DNA of 64,000 nt from NCBI GenBank assembly GCA_030052745.1, contig JANBVO010000011.1, positions 769,768 through 833,767 of the forward strand, given 5' to 3'. Positions 58,609 to 64,000 of the stretch are shown here, one piece after another; position 1 is the stretch's first letter, and the number at the start of each line of letters is the position of its first letter. Source of the stretch: Pleurostoma richardsiae. Its lineage: Eukaryota > Ascomycota > Sordariomycetes > Calosphaeriales > Pleurostomataceae. Position numbers and translations under genes: made by a program. The notes below the pieces were generated by a model. The model did not search any database and was not told the DNA's origin. It saw only the letters and a list, made by a program, of their open reading frames with translations.

Positions 58609-60483
58609 ATGGCTCGCCTTCATCAATACGACTATCTTCTAGCCATTGGAACAATCTTTGCGTTCCTCGATGCGTGGAATATCGGTATGTCGGGTCGCAT
58701 GTCCCAGTTGTCTCGGGCTTCCAGCTAATGACTGTATGCCACAGGGGCCAATGATGTTGCCAACTCCTGGGCCACATCCGTCGGATCTCGGTCGGTTACA
58801 TACCTTCAAGCCATGGGGTTGGCCAGCGTGATGGAATTCTCCGGAAGCATTGGCGTGGGAGCCCGCGTCGCTGACACCATCCGCACCAAGGTAGTCAAGA
58901 CGGAGCTCTTCAGAGAAACGCCCGCTCTCCTAATGCTCGGTATGGTCTGCGCCGTCACTGCTTCTTCACTCTACCTCACCTTCGCTACAAGAATCGGTCT
59001 GCCGGTCTCAACGACACACTCAATCATGGGTGGAGTCATCGGGATGGGCATTGCTGCCGTTGGCTCTAGCGGCATCCAGTGGGTGGGCAGCGGATCCGGC
59101 ACCGAGCGCATCAACGGCGGCGTCGTTTCGGTCTTCTTGGCGTGGGTCATTGCACCAGGCATCTCCGCCTGTTTTGGTGCCATCATCTTCCTCATCACCA
59201 AGTTTGGGATCCTGTTGCGGAAGAACCCGGCTCACAGGGCTCTTATGACGGTCCCTATATATTTCGCAGTTACCGGCTGCCTCCTGACCATGTTGCTCCT
59301 GTGGAAGGGCGGTAGCTACACGATCGACTTGACGGATGCGGAGATCGCAGGAACTATTGTAGGTGCAGGAGCCGCGTTTGGGATTCTCATCGGCATTTTC
59401 CTCTGCCCTTTCCTCTATCGAAAGGTTATCAAGAATGACTGGCAGCTACGCTTCTGGCATGTCTTCCTCGGCCCGCTTCTACTCCGCCGCCCTGAGCCCC
59501 CTGAGATGCCGGAAGACTACCATGGTGGCATCAGGAACTTCTACGAAGGCCATCTGACCAAGGAAGAGCTCGAAGCCCGCCGAGCTCGCCAAGGCGGTGT
59601 CCGAGCTGCCTCGGACGAGGAGGCGGGAAAGGAGAAGCGCGCCAACACGGAGGAAGCCAATTCCGAAGAAGGCGACCCCGATGACCATCTCCCAGAGCGC
59701 AAGCAGATTGTCGGGCCCAAGCCGGAGGGCAAGTGGTACACCTCTGCCGTTCTCTTCTGGTACGTCAAGTGGCTCGTGTTCCGCGGCGTGGACCAGGATG
59801 TTGTCAACATGCAGAAGAAGAGGAGCATCCTTTCCGGCGACGTTGAGGAGTTGCACGCCCGTGCAGCCCACTACGACAACACGACCGAGTACATGTTCAC
59901 CTTCCTCCAGGTGCTGACAGCCAGCACCGCCTCCTTCACGCACGGAGCCAACGACGTGTCTAATGCCATCGGCCCCTACGCGACCGTCTTCCAGATCTGG
60001 GACAGCGGCGCCCTACCGGAGAAGGACAAGGCTCACGTGCCCATCTGGATCCTCGCCTTCGGCGGTGCCGCCATCGCCCTCGGCATCTGGACATACGGAT
60101 ATAACATTATGAAGAACCTGGGCAACCGAATCACGCTCCACTCTCCCTCACGAGGATTCTCCATGGAGCTTGGCAGCGCCGTCACCATTATTCTGGCTAC
60201 TCGTCTCAGTAAGTTCCTACGATCTCCTTCGCTGTCTCAAGTGTCGTCTACACGTATCAGTTAGCCAACTACTTCCTTAGAGCTTCCCGTCTCGACTACC
60301 CAGTGTATCACGGGCGCTACTGTCGGCGTTGGCCTCTGCTCCGGCGACTGGCGGACGATTAACTGGCGCATGGTTGCTTGGATCTATGGAGGTTGGGTCA
60401 TCACCTTGCCAACTGCTGGTATCATGTCCGGCTGTCTTATGGGCATCATCATCAACGCTCCTCGCTGGGGCTGGCAGGGCTAA
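58609..60483 (+). CDS. High-affinity Na+/phosphate symporter, PHO89/PHO-4 type
   Basis: Three exons: 58609-58684, 58745-60208 and 60281-60483, introns of 60 and 72 nt; 580 residues. Homologues (Neurospora PHO-4, yeast Pho89) import phosphate with sodium under phosphate starvation. The family's two inverted halves are plain: GANDVANSWATSVGS (about 26-40) and THGANDVSNAIGPY (about 423-436), the duplicated GANDVAN signature; GLPVSTTHSIMGGVIGMG (about 125-142) and its partner KLPVSTTQCITGATVGVG after intron 2. A long charged cytosolic loop (about 240-370, Glu/Lys/Arg-rich) separates them. The first exon codes the first helix, YDYLLAIGTIFAFLDAWNIG. Ends AGIMSGCLMGIIINAPRWGW. Confidence 0.95.
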
Positions 60484-61973
60484 ATAGTGTCAGCGACAGG
60501 CCACTTCAGCTCTTAAGGTGGGTTTAGGGGAGGAGGAACTTCGCCTTGTCCCTTACTGCTGCTCCTGGAAGGCCGATTCCACAGAAACCATTTCTGGCTA
60601 CTTAGTTACTCTGTCATCATTGCTTTGTCGGTGGGCTTGTCCTTCGGCACCGTCTACCTATTCAGCTGTGAAGTATCGCTCCGTGGTCCTTCCGCTTCGG
60701 GGCATCATAGACGGTCTGACTCTTAGGCGAGACTTGTAAAAATTTATATAGCATGGGCGAGAAATTGTTCACCCGCTCGAGGAAATGCAAACTGTGGCCA
60801 CACATGTAACCTAAGGTATATCATCACACCCCACTGTATATTTTTGTCTGACAGTAAGGAACCGGCAATAGAACAGTGCATTCTCATTGCGTAGAGTACT
60901 GCGAGCGGTTTAATGCCCACCAAGGCATTCCGAATTCGCGTATGCAGGTCAGAATGACGCGAATTCAGCTTTACCTTTCCCGTTTGACGACGCAACGTTA
61001 ATAGTTTTTGCGCACAATTTCGGACAGTTTCCAGAACATTCAGCTTTTATCCGAACAAGGCTTAACACTAGGCTGCCCCTCAGCTACTGAAGGGTGCCTG
61101 CCTAACTAGCCCCCACCCCCGGATCGTCTCTCGACTTTCCCCGGTGGAGGGCACATTGCCTTGATGCTTGGTCCGATGATGGATCCTACGCCTCGACTTC
61201 CGCGGCCGACGGCTTGCACACAACTAGCCTTATCGTACAACCCTAACGTCTTCAAGAGGCTTCCGCACGGAGTACTTCTCAGCTAGTCTATTCTACACTG
61301 GTATTGCGTGGGACCATACGCATGCGGAGTTATTCCCGCGCACGTAAGGCATGCGAGTCAATCTGCCCTCAACAACAGCCAGGAAGCGGGATTGGGCGGG
61401 ATCTCTCTTCCTTCGCGGCGGAAATCATGCTCCGTGACGTATTTTGTGTAACCTAGAATGGTGCAACGAGGGCTGGTGTCAGATGCCGCACTTAACCGAT
61501 GGTCTTGTCTTGTTGCTGTTTTGTTTCTCTAAACGTGCTCGTGAACTCTTGGCCCCTCAGCAGCGTCTCCCACACGGCCTTCGTTCTAGTAGGTTCCACC
61601 AGGAAAAGGAGACGAAGCCGACGCTTAGAAACAGTCGTACCTTGACTATACCGAATTGGCATGATGCTTCACATCGAGGCCGATCATACTGTCTCCCTCG
61701 AAATGAGTTACGGGATAGAAATGACCAGTATCCACTCGGCTGACAAATTTATCTATCCCTCTGTCTGCAGAGTCGTCGACAAGCACCTCAGCCAAGCATC
61801 GTTCAGTTTGAAAATGCCTTCAAGTGACGACAGCCGGGATATATCTGGGTGTTCAGGGCGCTTGGAATCTTGATCCAGACTTCAAAGACGATCAAAGATA
61901 CAGGCATCGTTCAGCTCACATTTCACCGGCCCTCAACTACTACTACCTGGTTTCGAAGACATTTATCTTCGCC
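60484..61973. other. Intergenic, no gene found
   Basis: 1.5 kb between the phosphate symporter and the MFS gene. Small ORFs show no features. Confidence 0.5.
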
Positions 61974-63824
61974 ATGGCCGAGACTAGTGATGATAGGAGT
62001 GCCATGATAGATGAGAAGAGGCTTGAAGCCGGCAATGCTCAAGCAGCTAACGAGAGGTCACCCGAGGCACCTCGATCGGTTCACGGAGTGAAGGTACGTG
62101 GGAAAATAGGTTCGAACCTTTCACTCTCTTTCCTGTCGTAGTCATCCGCAAGATCGGGGGCTAACTTTCAACTACAGTGGTTCCTAGTTGTTACCGCTCT
62201 TCTCTCGTCTCTCTTCCTATACGCTCTGGATAACACGGTCGTAGCTAATGTCCAGCCAAAGGTCGTCGAGACGTTCAACCGAGTCGACCTTGTTCCATGG
62301 TTGGGTGTTGCCTTTGCCCTCGCTTCCGCTGCCACCACTCTTCCATGGTCTAAGGCGTACAGCACCTTCTCGGCCAAAAAGCTCTACATCGGCTCCACAG
62401 CCCTATTCATGGGCGCCTCTGCGCTCTGCGGAGGTGCTCCAAACATTAACGGCTTCATCGTTGGCCGGGCCCTGGCTGGTGTTGGCGGCTGTGGCATGTA
62501 TATGGGCCTTCTGACGCTCCTCTCCGTGACGACGACCAACACCGAGCGGCCCAAGTACCTGAGCCTTACCGGCTTCATATGGGGTGTCGGCACCGTCCTG
62601 GGTCCTGTGATCGGGGGCTCCTTAGGAGACAGCTCGGCTACTTGGCGTTGGGCATTCTATCTGAACCTGCTCGTTGGCGCGGTGTGCTCACCCATCTACT
62701 TCATCCTCCTCCCAGACTTTAAACCACAGGCAAGACTTTCTCTAGTCCAGCGAGTGCGGCAGATCGACTTCGTTGGCACTGTACTATCCATCGGGGCTCT
62801 TCTCTGCATCATCATGACGATGGACTTTGGCGGTGTTCTGTGGGACTGGGACACCGGCAGGAGCATCGGCCTCTTTGTGACCTCCGGCGTCCTCTCCATG
62901 CTCTTCGTCCTCCAGCAGTGCTTCCTTGTTTTCACCTCGGTGGAAAACCGCCTCTTCCCCATGCACTTCTGGAAGAGTCGCACCATGATCTGCCTCTTCT
63001 TCACGATGAGTAAGTCTGAGCATCCATCTAAATCAGAAGTGTCGAGTCAGAACCACGGAGAGCTGACTTAGCTGGCACAGTGCTTGCGACATTCGGTAGC
63101 TTTATCGGCATCTACTACCTTCCTCTATACTACCAGTTCACACGCGGCATCACGGCTGTCCAGACATCTGTCCATCTGCTTCCGTTCATTCTGTTCCTCG
63201 TTGCCTTCAACTTACTCAATGGCCATTTAATGGGCAAAACCGGATACTACTATCCCTGGTATATTGCAGGGTCAGCCCTGGAGTTCATCGGTGGTGTCCT
63301 ACTGTGTAAGTGAGGCGCAAGCAACAGAGCATCACCATCGCGTATGACCTCGGCGGCGCTGACTAGTTCTGAATCCAGACACTGTTGACGAACACACTTC
63401 GAACGCCAGAATTTATGGCTACACTATCATCCTTGGGACCGGTGTCAGTTGCTTCTGTCAGGCAGGCTTCGCCGTGGCGCAGATGAAGGTTAAACCTGGC
63501 GAGATCCCGTATAGCGTCGGCTTCATGACGGTGGGCCAGATGCTAGGCATCGTGCTGGGCACGGGTATCGCGGGCGCTGTTTTCGTCAACCATGCCCAGC
63601 AGGCCCTATCCCGCACCTTCCCCCACGCTTCGGCCGGCGAAGTAGCCGACGCGATTGCGGGAGTGGGGGGCGAGCTGATCACCACAGCACCACCCGCAGT
63701 CAGAGCCGAGGCGGTCCACGGCATCAACAGGGCTATACAGCTCGCTTACGTGCCCATCATTGCCGCGGGATCAGTCTGTTTAATCTGCAGTTTAGCGATG
63801 AAGAGGGAAAAGGTCTTCAAATAA
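61974..63824 (+). CDS. MFS multidrug/toxin-efflux-type transporter (DHA2-like, 14 helices)
   Basis: Four exons: 61974-62093, 62178-63009, 63081-63305 and 63379-63824, introns 71-84 nt; 540 residues. An in-frame ATG at 61824 is an alternative start. After a hydrophilic N-terminus, WFLVVTALLSSLFLYALDNT with VVANVQPKVVETFN (about 41-70) is the DHA2 motif D1; GRALAGVGGCGMYMGLLTLL and GPVIGGSLGDSSATWRWAFY (motif C, typical of exporters, about 175-194) follow. IDFVGTVLSIGALLCIIMTM marks helix 7. The last exon carries VGFMTVGQMLGIVLGTGIAG. The frame stops at VFK. Relatives export fungal toxins and azoles, but the cargo here is unknown. No secondary-metabolite core gene lies next to it in the window. 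Confidence 0.9.
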
Positions 63825-64000
63825 GCTGATGCGTATAGGTTGGTGTTCGTTGAAGCCAGTCCAGAACGTCGACGAGAGTTGTAAAGTACCTGTTGAATAT
63901 AATTGTCGTCCAGGAGCACTCCATGCTCACCACAATGTTGCCTCACTTGGATAGCACCCTCTCAGAGACCCCGGGGGGGGGGGGGGGGGGGGGGGGGGGG
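63825..64000. other. Non-coding end of the window
   Basis: 3' UTR and flank of the MFS gene, then the terminal G run. Confidence 0.5.
63973..64000. repeat. Terminal poly-G run (28 G)
   Basis: The last 28 bases are all G, directly at the sequence end. More likely a sequencing or assembly artefact than a genomic homopolymer. Confidence 0.85.

Noticed and set aside
61974-63824. MFS gene as part of a secondary-metabolite cluster
   Set aside because: No synthase or tailoring genes lie adjacent within the window; the transporter family alone is not evidence.

Overview
The window is nuclear DNA of a filamentous ascomycete (Pezizomycotina; a plant-biomass-degrading Sordariomycete is my best guess, not proven). 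Most genes carry short GT-AG introns of about 45-110 nt, several with CTAAC or CTGAC branch sites. There are fungus-specific families (Fung_rhodopsin, MirB-type siderophore transporter, C2H2-TPR-ankyrin protein) and secreted enzymes with CBM1 cellulose-binding modules. Intergenic gaps are 0.3-2.8 kb and there are no operons. I rebuilt 23 complete gene models with exon boundaries and one 5'-truncated gene.

Layout. 0-10 kb is housekeeping: the C-terminal end of a fatty-acid-hydroxylase/sterol-desaturase-like gene, IML2, the 26S proteasome lid subunit SEM1, phosphoglycerate kinase and an Mpv17/PMP22 membrane protein. 10-24 kb is more variable: a lectin-like DUF6623-type protein, a DUF7580/HeLo-like protein divergent from a C2H2-TPR-ankyrin protein, an FAD amine-oxidase-family enzyme and a CBM1-GH43 enzyme. 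25-30 kb is a divergent iron pair, FTR1 permease and FET3 multicopper oxidase, with three perfect ATCWGATAA sites of the SreA/URBS1 iron-repressor type between them. 31-37 kb holds a secreted DUF8021-like protein, a membrane-anchored expansin-like protein and a 78-residue membrane protein. 37-50 kb has an O-methyltransferase, a rhodopsin-like membrane protein and three acyl-CoA genes (two hot-dog thioesterases around an enoyl-CoA hydratase). 52-64 kb holds a GH18 chitinase with CBM1, a siderophore transporter with three more ATCWGATAA sites upstream, a PHO89-like phosphate symporter and a drug-efflux-type MFS transporter. The window ends in 28 G's, probably a scaffold-end artefact.

How genes work together. 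The clearest functional theme is iron: reductive uptake (FET3 oxidises Fe2+, FTR1 imports Fe3+) and siderophore uptake about 28 kb away, both preceded by the same GATA-type motif and so probably co-repressed by iron. A second theme is nutrient scavenging (phosphate symporter, chitinase, GH43, expansin-like protein). I saw no transposon, CRISPR array, rRNA or convincing tRNA.
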